DNA of 64,000 bases, taken from the NCBI GenBank assembly GCA_030836325.1, contig JAURQC010000046.1:5301-69300 (forward strand), read 5' to 3'. How positions within the stretch are numbered: position 1 is the first letter of the stretch; every line of letters begins with the position of its first letter. Below are positions 16,624-25,402 of this stretch, one piece after another. Under the pieces are notes generated by a model. It was not told the origin of the DNA, did not search any database, and saw only the letters and a list, made by a program, of their open reading frames with translations. A program made the translations under genes and the position numbers. This stretch comes from Candidatus Nanopelagicales bacterium. GTDB taxonomy: Bacteria; Actinomycetota; Actinomycetes; S36-B12.

Positions 16624-18144
16624 ATGAGCGTTCACCGGATCATGGGGATCGAGACCGAGTACGGAATCAGCGTGCCCGGCCATCCGACGATGAACGCGAT
16701 GGTGACGTCCTCGCAGATCGTCAATGCCTACGCCCATCTGGTCACCGCTGATCGAACCACCAAAGCACGGTGGGACTACGACGAAGAATCACCGTTGCGC
16801 GATGCCCGCGGCTTTGACATGTCGCGTGCCGAAGCGGATCCATCGCAGCTCACTGACGAAGACCTTGGCCTGGCCAATGTGATCTTGCCCAACGGTGCAC
16901 GGTTGTACGTCGATCACGCGCATCCTGAGTATTCAAGTCCAGAGGTCTCGAACCCGCGTGACGCCGTCTTGTGGGATCGCGCCGGGGTAATGGTCATGAA
17001 CGCAGCCGCAGAGGCTGCGGCACGCACCCCGGGTGGCGACCACATTCTTTTGTACAAGAACAACACGGACAACAAGGGCGCTTCCTACGGTTGCCATGAG
17101 AACTACCTGATGCGCAGGACCACGCCATTTTCGGATGTGGTGCGTCACCTGACGCCGTTCTTCATCACGCGGCAGGTCTTCACCGGTGCCGGTCGCCTTG
17201 GTATTGGCCAAGACGGGCGCATCAGTGCCTATCAAATGAGCCAGCGCGCCGACTTCTTCGAAGTAGAAGTCGGGTTGGAGACCACGCTGAAACGCCCGAT
17301 CATCAATACCCGTGATGAGCCCCATGCTGACCCGGAAAAGTACCGGCGTCTGCATGTGATCGTCGGCGATGCCAATCTCAGTGACACCGCTACCTATCTG
17401 AAGATGGGTACCACGTCGATTGTTTTGGCAATGATCGAAAGCGGATACTTGGGTGCGTTTGATGCCATGCCGATTGATCCTGTGGGGGAAATGCACCGCG
17501 TTTCCCACGACATCGACCTCGAGCATCTCGTGCACCTGTCGGGTGGTCGTGACTGGACCGCGATCGACATCCAACGAGCATTCCTCGAAAAGGCGTGGGA
17601 TTTCTGCGAGGGCTCGACAGTCGCTGAGTTCGACGATCAAACCAAGGATGTCCTGAGCCTGTGGGGCGAACATCTAGATGCGCTGGCAGACGATCGAGCG
17701 AAGGTGGCTAGCACCGTCGATTGGGTTGCCAAGCTCTCCCTGCTGGAGGGCTATGTCCGCAGAGATGGTCTGTCCTGGGACGACCCCCGTCTTCATCTGA
17801 TCGACCTGCAGTACGCGGATATTCGGCCAGCTAAGGGCCTGGCGGCACGACTCGAGCAGCGCGGTCGTCTTCGACGCATGTTCGACGACGAAACCGTTCT
17901 GGCAGCGCGTTCGCACCCGCCCGAGGACACGCGGGCCTATTTCCGAGGTGAGTGCGTCCGCCGCTATCCAGATTCCATCGCTGCGGCATCCTGGGACTCG
18001 GTCGTGTTCGACATCCCCAACCGAGACACCCTTTTGAGAGTCCCCACTTTGGAGCCAACTCGCGGCACCTCGGCGCATGTCGCGCAGGTCCTGGACGCGT
18101 GTCCGGACGCCACAGCCCTCATCGACGCGCTCACCGAGGAATAG
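16624..18144 (+). CDS. dop: Pup deamidase/depupylase Dop
   Basis: Dop (506 residues) converts the C-terminal Gln of Pup to Glu and also removes Pup from substrates. It belongs to the carboxylate-amine ligase family with PafA. Seen are MGIETEYGISVPG at the start, the extra Dop loop (about residues 40-80, absent from PafA), and RLYVDHAHPEYSSPE, with the Asp that matches the catalytic Asp of characterised Dop enzymes. The [16 protein letters not shown] and [10 protein letters not shown] segments are shared with PafA. It precedes pup by 17 bases. Because Pup here ends in Gln, Dop is required before ligation. Confidence 0.96.
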   Translation: MSVHRIMGIETEYGISVPGHPTMNAMVTSSQIVNAYAHLVTADRTTKARWDYDEESPLRDARGFDMSRAEADPSQLTDEDLGLANVILPNGARLYVDHAHPEYSSPEVSNPRDAVLWDRAGVMVMNAAAEAAARTPGGDHILLYKNNTDNKGASYGCHENYLMRRTTPFSDVVRHLTPFFITRQVFTGAGRLGIGQDGRISAYQMSQRADFFEVEVGLETTLKRPIINTRDEPHADPEKYRRLHVIVGDANLSDTATYLKMGTTSIVLAMIESGYLGAFDAMPIDPVGEMHRVSHDIDLEHLVHLSGGRDWTAIDIQRAFLEKAWDFCEGSTVAEFDDQTKDVLSLWGEHLDALADDRAKVASTVDWVAKLSLLEGYVRRDGLSWDDPRLHLIDLQYADIRPAKGLAARLEQRGRLRRMFDDETVLAARSHPPEDTRAYFRGECVRRYPDSIAAASWDSVVFDIPNRDTLLRVPTLEPTRGTSAHVAQVLDACPDATALIDALTEE

Positions 18145-18149
18145 GCCGT

Positions 18150-18155
18150 TACCCT
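18150..18155 (+). promoter_or_regulatory. -10 element of pup
   Basis: TACCCT with six bases (GGGGGC) to the pup ATG at 18162. It predicts a leaderless pup-prcB-prcA message independent of dop. The GGGGG could instead act as a ribosome site in read-through transcripts. Confidence 0.55.
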
Positions 18156-18161
18156 GGGGGC

Positions 18162-18362
18162 ATGGCTGCACGCGAGAACGCTGAACACCGTAAGTCGAAC
18201 CGACGAGACGATCACGAAGAAGAAGCCGTCGAACTGGCGCCAACCGAGACCAGCGAGGCACTCGATGAGGACGTGGATGCGATCCTCGAAGAGATCGACG
18301 GTGTTCTTGAAGAGAATGCCGAGGATTTCGTGAAGTCCTTCGTGCAAAAGGGTGGCCAGTGA
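18162..18362 (+). CDS. pup: prokaryotic ubiquitin-like protein Pup
   Basis: Pup is the 66-residue tag that marks proteins for the actinobacterial proteasome. The protein is acidic and mostly disordered, with a C-terminal helix region ending [12 protein letters not shown]. The final Gly-Gly-Gln means it must be deamidated by Dop before PafA can link it to a lysine. The ATG is fixed by length and family similarity, and TACCCT stands six bases upstream. The stop overlaps the GTG of prcB (GTGA), so pup and the proteasome core are translationally coupled. Confidence 0.97.
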   Translation: MAARENAEHRKSNRRDDHEEEAVELAPTETSEALDEDVDAILEEIDGVLEENAEDFVKSFVQKGGQ

Positions 18363-19213
18363 GTCTCGACCTCACATCTGCTTTCGGTCTCGTGGGCTCA
18401 CCCTCATTCGCTGAGTTCTTGAACGCTTCAGGAAACAGCCCCTCGCGGGGCGATTCAGGGTTGAGTGGAGCGCCATCGATAGGCGGTTCGAGTTCTCGTG
18501 TCGACGCACCCCACGGAACCACGATCGTGTCTCTGGTCTGCCGTGATGGTGTGGTCATGGCTGGTGACCGTCGAGCCACCATGGGCAACCTCATCGCGCA
18601 GCGCGACGTACAGAAGGTATTCGAAGCCGATGCCTTTTCGGTCGTAGGTATCGCCGGTACGGCCGGTCTCGCCGTCGAGTTGGTTCGACTTTTCCAGGTG
18701 GAGCTCGAGCACTACGAAAAAATTGAAGGAACGCCTCTTTCACTCGAAGGCAAGGCCAATCGGCTGTCCACCCTGCTACGAGGCAATCTCGGTATGGCAA
18801 TGCAAGGACTCGCGGTCGTCCCACTCTTTGCCGGCTACGACTTCATCAAACAGCGCGGACGGATTTTCTCCTACGACGTCACTGGCGGTCGTTACGAGGA
18901 ACACGACTTCTATGCCGTTGGCTCGGGTTCCACCTTTGCTCGAGGTTCGCTGAAGAAGCTCTTCTCACCCGATGCTTCCAGTGACGAGGCCGTCCGGGTG
19001 GCGCTTGAAGCGTTGTATGACGCGGCAGACGACGACAGTGGCACGAGCGGACCGGATGTTGCTCGTCGCATCTTCCCGGTCATCAGTGTGGTGACTGCGA
19101 CCGGAGTGGAAACGATCGACGACGCCCGCATCGGCGCCGAAGCCGAACGCATGCTTAACGAGCGACTCGCTCGCCCAAATGGCCCTCGTGCATCAATCGG
19201 AGATCAGGCATGA
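18359..19213 (+). CDS. prcB: proteasome beta subunit PrcB
   Basis: The catalytic beta subunit of the 20S proteasome, 284 residues. A propeptide of about 53 residues precedes the sequence [23 protein letters not shown]; cleavage at Gly53-Thr54 would expose the N-terminal Thr54 nucleophile. Lys and Asp residues of the active site are in the family positions (GDRRATMGN, then the late ISVVTATG strand). The propeptide is Ser/Gly-rich. Its GTG start overlaps the pup stop by four bases, and its stop overlaps the prcA start by four bases. Confidence 0.96.
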   Translation: MSLDLTSAFGLVGSPSFAEFLNASGNSPSRGDSGLSGAPSIGGSSSRVDAPHGTTIVSLVCRDGVVMAGDRRATMGNLIAQRDVQKVFEADAFSVVGIAGTAGLAVELVRLFQVELEHYEKIEGTPLSLEGKANRLSTLLRGNLGMAMQGLAVVPLFAGYDFIKQRGRIFSYDVTGGRYEEHDFYAVGSGSTFARGSLKKLFSPDASSDEAVRVALEALYDAADDDSGTSGPDVARRIFPVISVVTATGVETIDDARIGAEAERMLNERLARPNGPRASIGDQA

Positions 19214-19905
19214 GCGTTCCTTTCTACGTCTCGCCCGAGCAGATCATCAAGGACAAGGCTGACTTTGCGCGCAAGGGGATCGCGCGCGGCCGCAGCGTCG
19301 TCGTTGTCCAGTGCAGTGAAGGCATCGTTCTGGTCGCGGAGAACCCGTCCAAGGCCCTGCACAAAATCAGTGAGATCTACGATCGCCTCGGCTTCGCAGC
19401 CGTTGGTAAGTACAACGAATTCGAGAATTTGCGTGTGGCAGGGATTCGTCTCGCGGATCTTCGTGGCTACTCCTACGACCGTAGCGATGTCACCGGACGC
19501 TCTCTCGCGAATGCCTACGCTCAGACTCTCGGATCGATCTTCACAGAAACGACCAAGCCCTATGAGGTGGAGATCGTTGTCGCCGAAGTCGGAATCGACG
19601 AGTTCTCCGATCAGATCTATCGGTTGACGTTTGACGGATCAGTGGCCGATGAGCACGGCTTTGTGGCCATGGGCGGATCCGCCGAGGCGATAGCAGGAGC
19701 GATGTCGGCGGCTTGGCACGCCAACCAGGATCTCGGGACGTCTCTGCGGCAAGCGGTCCACGCCCTAGGCCAACACGGCACCGAGGAACCTCGTGATCTC
19801 ACAGCCGACGATCTTGAGGTGGCGGTTTTGGATCGCACCCGCCCGCGCCGAAAATTCCGACGCATCGAGGGCTCAGAACTCGCTTCGATCCTTTCCGGCG
19901 AGTAA
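19210..19905 (+). CDS. prcA: proteasome alpha subunit PrcA
   Basis: The non-catalytic alpha subunit (231 residues) that forms the outer rings and the gate of the 20S core and receives the ARC C-terminus. The N-terminal [20 protein letters not shown] helix region and the [14 protein letters not shown] strand are typical. No catalytic Thr is present. The C-terminal part (residues 195-231) is basic and less conserved. The ATG overlaps the prcB stop (ATGA), which helps keep the 1:1 subunit ratio. Confidence 0.95.
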   Translation: MSVPFYVSPEQIIKDKADFARKGIARGRSVVVVQCSEGIVLVAENPSKALHKISEIYDRLGFAAVGKYNEFENLRVAGIRLADLRGYSYDRSDVTGRSLANAYAQTLGSIFTETTKPYEVEIVVAEVGIDEFSDQIYRLTFDGSVADEHGFVAMGGSAEAIAGAMSAAWHANQDLGTSLRQAVHALGQHGTEEPRDLTADDLEVAVLDRTRPRRKFRRIEGSELASILSGE

Positions 19906-19932
19906 CAAGAAGCGAACCGCTGCTCGGACTCC

Positions 19933-19938
19933 TACAGT
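19933..19938 (+). promoter_or_regulatory. -10 element of pafA
   Basis: TACAGT with six bases (GGGGGA) to the GTG at 19945. A leaderless pafA message separate from prcBA is predicted. The same G-rich spacer stands before pup. Confidence 0.6.
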
Positions 19939-19944
19939 GGGGGA

Positions 19945-21309
19945 GTGGACCGCCGCATCTTCGGAATCGAAACCGAGTACGGAGTCACCTGCACGTTTCG
20001 TGGCCAACGGCGACTTAGCCCGGATGAAGTAGCTCGTTATCTCTTCCGGCGAGTAGTTGCGTGGGGTCGCAGCAGCAATGTTTTCCTCCGAAACGGTTCT
20101 CGCCTGTACCTGGATGTGGGCAGCCACCCGGAGTATGCGACGGCCGAGTGCGACAGCGTCCAGCAGCTGATCACGCATGATCGTGCCGGAGAACGCATCC
20201 TCGAGGGTCTATGCGTCGATGCCGAGCAACGTCTGCGCGAGGAAGGCATTGCCGGGGACATCTATCTGTTTAAGAACAACACCGATTCCGCCGGCAACTC
20301 CTATGGCTGTCATGAGAACTACCTCGTCGATCGATCCACTGACTTCCTCGCTCTTGCCGAGGGATTCATCCCTTTCCTGATTTCCCGACAGATCATTACC
20401 GGGGCCGGCAAAGTCCTTCAGACTCCCCGCGGTGCGATTTATTGCGTGAGTCAGCGCGCGGACCACATTTGGGAGGGTGTTTCGAGCGCCACCACGCGCT
20501 CACGCCCCATCATCAACACGCGCGACGAACCACATGCTGATGCCGACTTGTACCGTCGCCTGCATGTAATCGTTGGAGACAGCAACATGAGCGAGACCAC
20601 CGCCATGCTCAAAGTGGGCGCCGCGGATCTCGTTCTTCGGATGCTCGAATCCGGAGCCGTCATGCGCGACATGTCGTTCGAAAACCCGATTCGTGCAATC
20701 CGCGAAATTAGCCATGACACAACCGGCACCAAGACGGTTGCCTTGAGTAATGGCCGCGAGGTCACGGCGTTGCAGATGCAGACCGAGTACCTCGAGAAGG
20801 TCGCTCAGTACGTAGACCGGCGCGGCCTGCGTTCGGATCCGATGATCGATCGAGTGATGGATCTGTGGGAACGGTCCCTTAAGGCCATCGAAGCTCAAGA
20901 CTTCTCCGGCGTGGAGACCGAGATCGACTGGGTCATCAAGCAACGGCTACTCCAGCGTTACATGGCCAAGCACGGTCTCGAACTTTCGGACGTCCGCATT
21001 GCCCAACTAGACCTCGCCTACCACGACATCAATCGATCGCGGGGGCTGTTCTACCTTCTCGAGCGCAAGGGACTGGCTGCGCGGATCACCCACGACCCCG
21101 AGGTCTTTGAGGCCAAGGAGGTGCCTCCGCAGACCACTCGAGCGAAACTGCGCGGAGACTTCGTCAAACGAGCCCAAGAGCGTCGGCGCGATTTCACTGT
21201 GGACTGGGTTCATCTCAAGCTCAACGACCAAGCCCAACGAACCGTTTTGTGCAAGGACCCGTTCGTCAATGTCGACGAGCGAGTCGATCGCCTCCTAGCC
21301 AGCATGTAG
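19945..21309 (+). CDS. pafA: Pup-protein ligase PafA
   Basis: PafA (454 residues) links the C-terminal Glu of deamidated Pup to lysines on target proteins using ATP. It is a glutamine-synthetase-like carboxylate-amine ligase. Seen are [13 protein letters not shown] with the Mg-binding Glu near residue 9, [16 protein letters not shown] with the catalytic Asp, [26 protein letters not shown], and the C-terminal small domain that contacts Pup. It is shorter than Dop because it lacks the Dop loop. It follows prcA after 39 bases and has its own -10 box. Confidence 0.96.
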   Translation: MDRRIFGIETEYGVTCTFRGQRRLSPDEVARYLFRRVVAWGRSSNVFLRNGSRLYLDVGSHPEYATAECDSVQQLITHDRAGERILEGLCVDAEQRLREEGIAGDIYLFKNNTDSAGNSYGCHENYLVDRSTDFLALAEGFIPFLISRQIITGAGKVLQTPRGAIYCVSQRADHIWEGVSSATTRSRPIINTRDEPHADADLYRRLHVIVGDSNMSETTAMLKVGAADLVLRMLESGAVMRDMSFENPIRAIREISHDTTGTKTVALSNGREVTALQMQTEYLEKVAQYVDRRGLRSDPMIDRVMDLWERSLKAIEAQDFSGVETEIDWVIKQRLLQRYMAKHGLELSDVRIAQLDLAYHDINRSRGLFYLLERKGLAARITHDPEVFEAKEVPPQTTRAKLRGDFVKRAQERRRDFTVDWVHLKLNDQAQRTVLCKDPFVNVDERVDRLLASM

Positions 21310-21321
21310 CCCCTTGTGGCG

Positions 21322-21327
21322 TAGCCT
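21322..21327 (+). promoter_or_regulatory. -10 element of the FKBP lipoprotein gene
   Basis: TAGCCT with six bases (GCAGCG) to the GTG at 21334. A leaderless start is predicted. Confidence 0.6.
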
Positions 21328-21333
21328 GCAGCG

Positions 21334-21915
21334 GTGAAGAGATACCTGACCGCTGTAGCCGTTGCCTGTCTTGCGACTCTCGGCCTTGTCGCGTGTTCAT
21401 CGGATCCCTCGACGGGCTCGGGTGCCACCCAAGTCGCATCCGGGGGTTCTTTCTGGATGACCGACTGCACCCAGATCGGTGATCCGACACAGACCGATTC
21501 GGCATCGGGCACGTCCGTGACTCCTGATATTTCAGTGTTGGACGACGACTCACCGTTCGTGTACGTCCGTGAGGGAGCAGCACCTGCCGCAGGTCTTGTC
21601 ACGAGCGAATTGCGTGCAGGATCGGGTGATGTCGCTGCCGTGGACGACATCATCACCGTGGAGTACTGCGGAGTCGGGTTGTCCAATGGTGCTCTTTTCG
21701 ACTCATCCTGGGCCCGTGGCGCGCCAGCCACGTTCCCCTTGTCCGAGGGTCAGCTGATACAGGGTTGGGTCGATGGCATTCCAGGTATGCAGGTCGGTGA
21801 GTGGCGGGTCCTGGTCATCCCCAGTGACCTTGCTTACGGCGACACGCCGCCACCGGGTATCGAGCCAGGAGAGACCCTGGTCTTTGTCGTTGAACTCCTC
21901 GGTGTGGGAGCCTGA
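21334..21915 (+). CDS. FKBP-type peptidyl-prolyl isomerase, lipoprotein
   Basis: A 193-residue exported FKBP-type prolyl isomerase. The N-terminus is a lipoprotein signal: KR, a hydrophobic stretch, then a lipobox LVAC with Cys21 as the likely lipidated residue. A linker of about 80 residues precedes the FKBP domain (residues 95-193), which shows the ITVEYCGVGLSNGALFDSSW start, PLSEGQLIQGWVDGIPGM, and the final GETLVFVVELL strand. It should act outside the membrane in folding of secreted proteins. It lies between pafA and pafB, beside a cytosolic FKBP paralogue. Confidence 0.9.
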   Translation: MKRYLTAVAVACLATLGLVACSSDPSTGSGATQVASGGSFWMTDCTQIGDPTQTDSASGTSVTPDISVLDDDSPFVYVREGAAPAAGLVTSELRAGSGDVAAVDDIITVEYCGVGLSNGALFDSSWARGAPATFPLSEGQLIQGWVDGIPGMQVGEWRVLVIPSDLAYGDTPPPGIEPGETLVFVVELLGVGA

Positions 21916-21962
21916 CGTCGGCACTTAGGTGTAAGCAAGCACAATCAACAGTGGGAGAAGGC

Positions 21963-22325
21963 ATGAGCGAAAAGCCGGAAATCGACTTCATCGAAGGTCC
22001 GCCACCCAGTGAACTGGTCATCACAGACCTCATCGAAGGGACAGGGGCGAGCGCCGCTGCCGGCGACACCGTGGAGGTGCACTACGTAGGAGTGGACTTC
22101 GGAAGCGGTGAACAGTTCGATGCCTCCTGGGACCGTGGTGAATCCATCGTGTTTCCACTCTCGGGACTCATCGCGGGTTGGCAAGAGGGGATTCCGGGCA
22201 TGAAGGTCGGTGGCCGTCGCCAGCTGGTTATCCCACCGGAATTGGCATACGGCCCAGCTGGCTCCGGTCACCGCCTTGCAGGAGCGACACTTGTTTTCGT
22301 GATCGATCTTCTGGATGTCCGCTAG
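21963..22325 (+). CDS. FKBP-type peptidyl-prolyl isomerase, cytosolic
   Basis: A 120-residue single-domain FKBP with no signal peptide. The family core is intact: VEVHYVGVDFGSGEQFDASWDRG, PLSGLIAGWQEGIPGMKVGGRR, LAYGPAGSGHRL, and the closing LVFVIDLLDV. It catalyses cis-trans isomerisation of X-Pro bonds in the cytosol. The chosen ATG has a GGGAGAAGG ribosome site; the GTG 12 bases earlier is less likely. Its 3' end overlaps pafB by 11 bases, so the isomerase and the regulator are made from one message. Confidence 0.92.
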   Translation: MSEKPEIDFIEGPPPSELVITDLIEGTGASAAAGDTVEVHYVGVDFGSGEQFDASWDRGESIVFPLSGLIAGWQEGIPGMKVGGRRQLVIPPELAYGPAGSGHRLAGATLVFVIDLLDVR

Positions 22326-23277
22326 TACGTCCGTGACCCGCACTGAGCGCCTGCTGAACCTGGTTATTGCGCTCCTTGCGGCCCGCGCGCCCATTGCTCG
22401 ACGTGCCATCCAGACGTCGGTTGCTGGCTATGACCCCGAGGCCACAACAGTTGCCTTCGAGCGCATGTTCGAGCGAGACAAGGACGAACTCCGTTCGATG
22501 GGTATCCCCATCGATACAGTCCTGGACGCGCACGGCGAGGTTCAGGGCTATCTCATCGACGCCGCAAAGTACGCCTCCGGTGATGTGTCTTTCAACGTCG
22601 ACGAACTTGTAGTGCTGAATCTGGCAGCCCTTGTATGGGACGACGCCGTTCTCGACGCTACGGCAACCACGGCGGTGCGCAAGATTGAATCCATCGTCGG
22701 CCTTCAAGCCGATGAACTTCCGAGCGATATGGCGCGTGGTTCCGGCACCTTCGCACACGTGAGCGCACGGGAAGCGGCCCTTCTGCCATTGATGCGGGCC
22801 GTTCGGGACCGCCGAGTCGTACGTTTCGACTATCGAAGGCCCGGGATGGCAGATCGCACTAAGCGAGAGGTGGATCCGTGGTCACTGCACTCCGAGGGAG
22901 GGCACTGGTATCTATCGGGATGGGATCACGAGAGGCAAGCCGCTCGTCGATTCCGCGTTTCGCGGATCCATGGCAGCGTCACAGTGACGGCAACACCGAG
23001 CTCCACCCAGCACGACGTCGCGTCTGCGTCGCTGACCGAAGACACCGACGACGTCGTCACCGTTCGAGTGCGCATGCCCAAGGGTAGGGGAGCCGAGCTG
23101 CGCCGACACCGATCCTTCGCCGCTAAGGAGGATGGGACGTTCACGATCACAGATTCACCGCATCGCATCTTGTCTCTACTGTGGCGAGCTGACCCGGACG
23201 TCACGGCTGTTGACCCACCTGAGGTGATTCAGGCTTTCCATGCCGGCCTCGCGCGACTCGAAGCAGACCACCGATGA
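22315..23277 (+). CDS. pafB: WYL-domain transcriptional regulator PafB
   Basis: PafB works with PafC as the activator of the LexA-independent DNA damage response in mycobacteria. This 320-residue protein has an N-terminal winged helix-turn-helix (residues 10-75), a middle three-helix region, a WYL domain with the classic GHWYLSGWD motif near residue 198, and a C-terminal WCX extension. It overlaps the FKBP gene by 11 bases and pafC by four (ATGA), so PafB and PafC are co-translated. Likely targets carry TTGTCR boxes 11 bases before TAnnnT. Confidence 0.93.
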   Translation: MSASTSVTRTERLLNLVIALLAARAPIARRAIQTSVAGYDPEATTVAFERMFERDKDELRSMGIPIDTVLDAHGEVQGYLIDAAKYASGDVSFNVDELVVLNLAALVWDDAVLDATATTAVRKIESIVGLQADELPSDMARGSGTFAHVSAREAALLPLMRAVRDRRVVRFDYRRPGMADRTKREVDPWSLHSEGGHWYLSGWDHERQAARRFRVSRIHGSVTVTATPSSTQHDVASASLTEDTDDVVTVRVRMPKGRGAELRRHRSFAAKEDGTFTITDSPHRILSLLWRADPDVTAVDPPEVIQAFHAGLARLEADHR

Positions 23278-24215
23278 GCGAAACAGCGACCGAGCGACTG
23301 TCCCGACTCCTTGCCCTAGTTCCGTGGCTGCGTGCCAACGACGGCATCACGATCGCCGACGCCGCTCAACACTTCGGGGTGTCGGAAGAGCAGCTGTCCA
23401 CCGATCTGTGGCAAATAATTGTGTGCGGCATCCCCGGTTACGGACCCGATCAGTTGATTGACATTCAGTTCTGGGACGACGACCGCATCCACGTTCTCAA
23501 TCCCGTGGCGCTCGAGCAGGCGATGCACTTGACGCCGGAGGAAATCACGGCCCTACATCTTGGGCTCCGGGTTCTCGCACAAGTCCCCGGAGAGCACGAT
23601 CAACGCGCCTTGGTCTCCGCGATGGTCAAGTTGGAAGCGGCGACACAGACCGAGATGCCCGTGGACATACAGATGAGTGAGCGACCAGACATTGTTGCTT
23701 TGGTTGGGGAGGCGATCCGCACTGGCGCGGACCTTGAAATCGACTACGCATCCGGGGACGAAGATCGAGTGGAGACCCGCCGGATCGAGCCACGCTCTAG
23801 TTTTACTGTGGACGGGCGCGTGTACGTGCAAGCGTGGTGCTCCCTTGCAACCGATATCCGCACATTTCGCATCGATCGGATCCACTCGGCGAGAGTCGTG
23901 GAGACTGCGGACCCAAAGCGGCGGACGGAACCCCTCCACACCGACCCGTTTCGAGCCGAACCAGACAATATGTCAACCGCGCTGGTACGGATCCAGCCAG
24001 ATGCCTTGTGGGTACTCGACACCGAACCGGTCACAGTTGTCACCACCGGTGATCCTGGTCCAGATGCCAGCGTCGATGCCGAAATCAGTTACGCCTCACC
24101 TCAGTGGCTGATCCGCTGGATTCTGGGTCTCGGGGGTGGTGTGACCGTCCTCGAGCCTGCCGATCTACGCCGGGCCGTACGGGAAGCTGCCGTCTCGAGA
24201 GGACAACCGGGTTAG
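23274..24215 (+). CDS. pafC: WYL-domain transcriptional regulator PafC
   Basis: A partner of PafB (313 residues) with the same layout: N-terminal helix-turn-helix (residues 5-60, starting TERLSRLLALVPWL), a middle helical region (TPEEITALHLGLRVL), a WYL domain and a WCX domain. In PafC the WYL core is degenerate: VYVQAWC near residue 182 replaces WYLSGWD, while the later Phe-Arg-Asp-Arg stretch (FRIDRI) is kept. This suggests the two domains differ in ligand sensing. The start ATG overlaps the pafB stop. A promoter-like TAGACT for tatA overlaps its stop. Confidence 0.92.
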   Translation: MSETATERLSRLLALVPWLRANDGITIADAAQHFGVSEEQLSTDLWQIIVCGIPGYGPDQLIDIQFWDDDRIHVLNPVALEQAMHLTPEEITALHLGLRVLAQVPGEHDQRALVSAMVKLEAATQTEMPVDIQMSERPDIVALVGEAIRTGADLEIDYASGDEDRVETRRIEPRSSFTVDGRVYVQAWCSLATDIRTFRIDRIHSARVVETADPKRRTEPLHTDPFRAEPDNMSTALVRIQPDALWVLDTEPVTVVTTGDPGPDASVDAEISYASPQWLIRWILGLGGGVTVLEPADLRRAVREAAVSRGQPG

Positions 24216-24218
24216 ACT
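24213..24218 (+). promoter_or_regulatory. -10 candidate of tatA
   Basis: TAGACT overlaps the pafC stop codon. It would give a leader of about 50 bases, and an AAGGAG ribosome site stands before the tatA ATG. Confidence 0.4.
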
Positions 24219-24275
24219 CTGCGCATGCGGGTTCCGGGCACCGGGATTCGCACCCCAAGCTAAGGAGCGTGCACG

Positions 24276-24557
24276 ATGCCCAATCTGCGGTGGCAAGAAC
24301 TGCTGATCATCGTGGCCCTGGTGTTGTTGCTCTTTGGAGCCAAGCGTCTGCCGGATGCCGCGCGTGGGCTCGGGCGTTCGCTGCGAATCTTCAAGGCCGA
24401 GACCAAGGGCCTGGTCGAGGGTGACGAGCCTGATGATTCCAAGACCGCCGGCTCCACGCAGACCGATTCGGCGACCCAGCCCAGCGCCATTGAATCCTCC
24501 CAGCAGCAGTCCGCTCCAGAGCCCGCCGAACGGCCCGCGGAACGCTCTGACGGCTAA
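24276..24557 (+). CDS. tatA: Sec-independent translocase subunit TatA
   Basis: A 93-residue TatA: one N-terminal membrane helix (about residues 7-22, ELLIIVALVLLLFGAKRLP), the hinge and an amphipathic helix (DAARGLGRSLRIFKAETK), then an acidic, Ser/Gln/Glu-rich tail. TatA oligomers form the passage for folded proteins with twin-arginine signals. It lies eight bases before tatC. No tatB is seen here; in actinobacteria that gene is usually elsewhere. AAGGAG lies about ten bases before the start. Confidence 0.94.
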   Translation: MPNLRWQELLIIVALVLLLFGAKRLPDAARGLGRSLRIFKAETKGLVEGDEPDDSKTAGSTQTDSATQPSAIESSQQQSAPEPAERPAERSDG

Positions 24558-24565
24558 CCCTCCCC

Positions 24566-25402
24566 GTGGCCGTACAAGAACAGGGGAGTAGTCAACAGGC
24601 GGCTATGCCGCTGACGGAGCACCTGCGCGAGCTTCGCTCCCGGCTCGTGAAGTCTGGTATCGCGATTGTGCTCGGCATGATCGTGGGCTGGATCGCCTAC
24701 CCGGCGATCTTCGATCTGCTCAGCCAACCCTTCGAAGGTGCTGTCGCCCAGGCCCAAGCCGAGGGCCGAGATGTCACCTTGGCTTTGACCGGTGTAACCG
24801 ACCCCTTTGTACTGCAGTTGCAGGTGGCTGCGATTGCTGGCGTGGTCCTGGCTTCGCCGGTCTGGCTCTACCAGTTATGGCGATTTGTCACGCCCGGGCT
24901 GCACAAACACGAGAAGAAGTGGGGCGTTGCCTTTGTTGCGGTCGCGTTCCCGCTGTTTCTCGCAGGAACGGTACTGGCCTATTTGGTGCTCCCGATTGGT
25001 TTGGAGATCCTGCTGGGATTCACTCCTGACAATGTCGAGAACATTGTCTCGGTTGACCGCTACCTGTCCTTTTTCATCCGTACCGTAATCGTGTTCGGAG
25101 TCGGCTTCTTGACTCCCTTGCTCATTGTGACGCTGAACTTCGCCGGCATCTTGTCAGGCAAGCGCCTGTTGTCATGGTGGCGGTGGATCATCTTCGTCGT
25201 CTTCATCTTTGCCGCGGTTGCTACCCCCACCGGTGACCCCATCAACCTCATACTGTTGGCCGGTCCGATCTTGCTCCTGGTGGTGATAGCTGTCGGCATC
25301 GCCTTATTGAACGATCGTCGCCGTGCCAAGAAGGGCGTCTTGGAGCCCGACTACGACGATTGGGACGACGACCAAGTCTCGCCGCTGAACGAGGATTCGT
25401 GA
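24566..25402 (+). CDS. tatC: Sec-independent translocase subunit TatC
   Basis: The core receptor of the twin-arginine translocase (278 residues, six membrane helices). The N-terminal cytosolic region has MPLTEHLRELRSRLVKS with the conserved Glu and Arg that bind twin-arginine signals, followed by the first membrane helix. The LYQLWRFVTPGLHKHEK segment is diagnostic. The C-terminal tail (residues 245-278) is long, charged and acidic. The GTG start precedes VAVQEQ. Its stop overlaps the GTG of the next gene (GTGA). Confidence 0.94.
   Translation: MAVQEQGSSQQAAMPLTEHLRELRSRLVKSGIAIVLGMIVGWIAYPAIFDLLSQPFEGAVAQAQAEGRDVTLALTGVTDPFVLQLQVAAIAGVVLASPVWLYQLWRFVTPGLHKHEKKWGVAFVAVAFPLFLAGTVLAYLVLPIGLEILLGFTPDNVENIVSVDRYLSFFIRTVIVFGVGFLTPLLIVTLNFAGILSGKRLLSWWRWIIFVVFIFAAVATPTGDPINLILLAGPILLLVVIAVGIALLNDRRRAKKGVLEPDYDDWDDDQVSPLNEDS

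Noticed and set aside
16043..17673. Open frames on the minus strand within arc and dop
   Set aside because: They mirror conserved genes, have no start signals of the TAnnnT type and no family features.
24216..24275. Possible small RNA or hairpin between pafC and tatA
   Set aside because: The GC-rich repeats of CCGGG there do not give clean arms; it is better explained as the tatA leader with AAGGAG.
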